From assembly GCA_964361795.1 (NCBI GenBank), contig CAYIBZ010000010.1, positions 1-19,640 of the forward strand: 19,640 nt of DNA. Direction: 5' to 3'. The DNA is from CAYIBZ01 sp964361795. GTDB taxonomy: Bacteria; Patescibacteriota; Minisyncoccia; UBA6257; WO2-44-18. The position numbers and the translations under genes are program-made. Below, piece after piece: positions 19,587 to 19,640 of this stretch. Within the stretch, counting starts at the first letter, position 1. Each line of letters opens with the position of its first letter. Under the pieces are notes generated by a model. It searched no databases. It saw only the letters and a list, made by a program, of their open reading frames with translations, and had not been told where the DNA came from.

Positions 19587-19640
19587 TTATAACTGTTTGA
19601 TTTCTTCAACTATCTTGTCCAGTTCTATTGCTCGAGAGGC
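19587..19640 (-). CDS. C-terminal end of an unidentified protein, cut by the window edge
   Basis: On the minus strand the frame is open from the window edge and reads ASRAIELDKIVEEIKQL followed by TAA at 19587-19589. The composition is a plausible C-terminal helix. Only 17 residues are visible, so neither family nor reality is certain. It would converge on the tRNA region. Confidence 0.45.
   Translation of the reverse strand, partial: ASRAIELDKIVEEIKQL

Noticed and set aside
1..19640. CRISPR array, insertion sequence or prophage
   Set aside because: No regularly spaced direct repeats and no transposase, integrase or phage gene were found in the window.

Overview
The window looks like a contig from a member of the Candidate Phyla Radiation (Patescibacteria, most like Parcubacteria). 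This is inferred from gene content and style: very tight packing, small secreted coiled-coil proteins, a DUF5667-type secreted protein, a B12-dependent ribonucleotide reductase, and many short hairpin terminators shared between convergent genes. TGA is used as an ordinary stop in several genes, so the standard code applies and the UGA=Gly lineages are unlikely. Positions 1518-1617 are a run of 100 Ns. The 55 bases on each side of it are identical, so it is almost certainly an unmerged contig overlap and not missing sequence.

Layout. 1-4.3 kb: 3' part of metK (+), a hotdog acyl-CoA thioesterase (-), an arginine dihydrolase/amidinotransferase-like enzyme (+), an NAD-dependent epimerase (+) and a small membrane protein (+). 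4.3-7.6 kb: an alpha/beta hydrolase (-) and an aldehyde dehydrogenase (+) read divergently from a nearly symmetrical promoter region, followed by a sphingomyelin-synthase-like PAP2 membrane protein (+). 7.7-13.9 kb: an envelope/secretion block with a DUF5667 + Kazal + cupredoxin-like secreted protein, a secreted coiled-coil protein, a tiny membrane-anchored protein, a DsbA-like thioredoxin, a polytopic membrane protein, a LOG-family phosphoribohydrolase, a membrane-anchored protein on the minus strand and a secreted subtilisin-like protease. 13.9-19 kb (all -): class II ribonucleotide reductase, tRNA-Phe, a SemiSWEET-like transporter, tgt, tsaC and a CPBP membrane protease.

19.0-19.6 kb is the strangest part. 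The 5' half of a Glu-type tRNA has its own promoter. About 400 bases later comes a T-arm/acceptor/CCA segment whose acceptor strand pairs with it. Between them lie a complete tRNA-Glu(CUC) flanked by a perfect 14-bp inverted repeat, an intrinsic terminator, and a 270-bp segment bounded by a perfect 20-bp inverted repeat with an 18-bp nested hairpin. I could not recognise a group I or group II intron core. The element may be an inserted MITE-like element, an unknown structured RNA or intron, or a degraded tRNA cluster.

Expression signals fall into two styles. Genes of the first 7 kb mostly have a -35/-10 promoter, a short leader and a good Shine-Dalgarno. In the 7.7-13.9 kb block, genes mostly have a -10 box (often with an extended TGN) only 6-7 bases before the ATG, implying leaderless mRNAs, and the downstream genes of that block also lack a Shine-Dalgarno.
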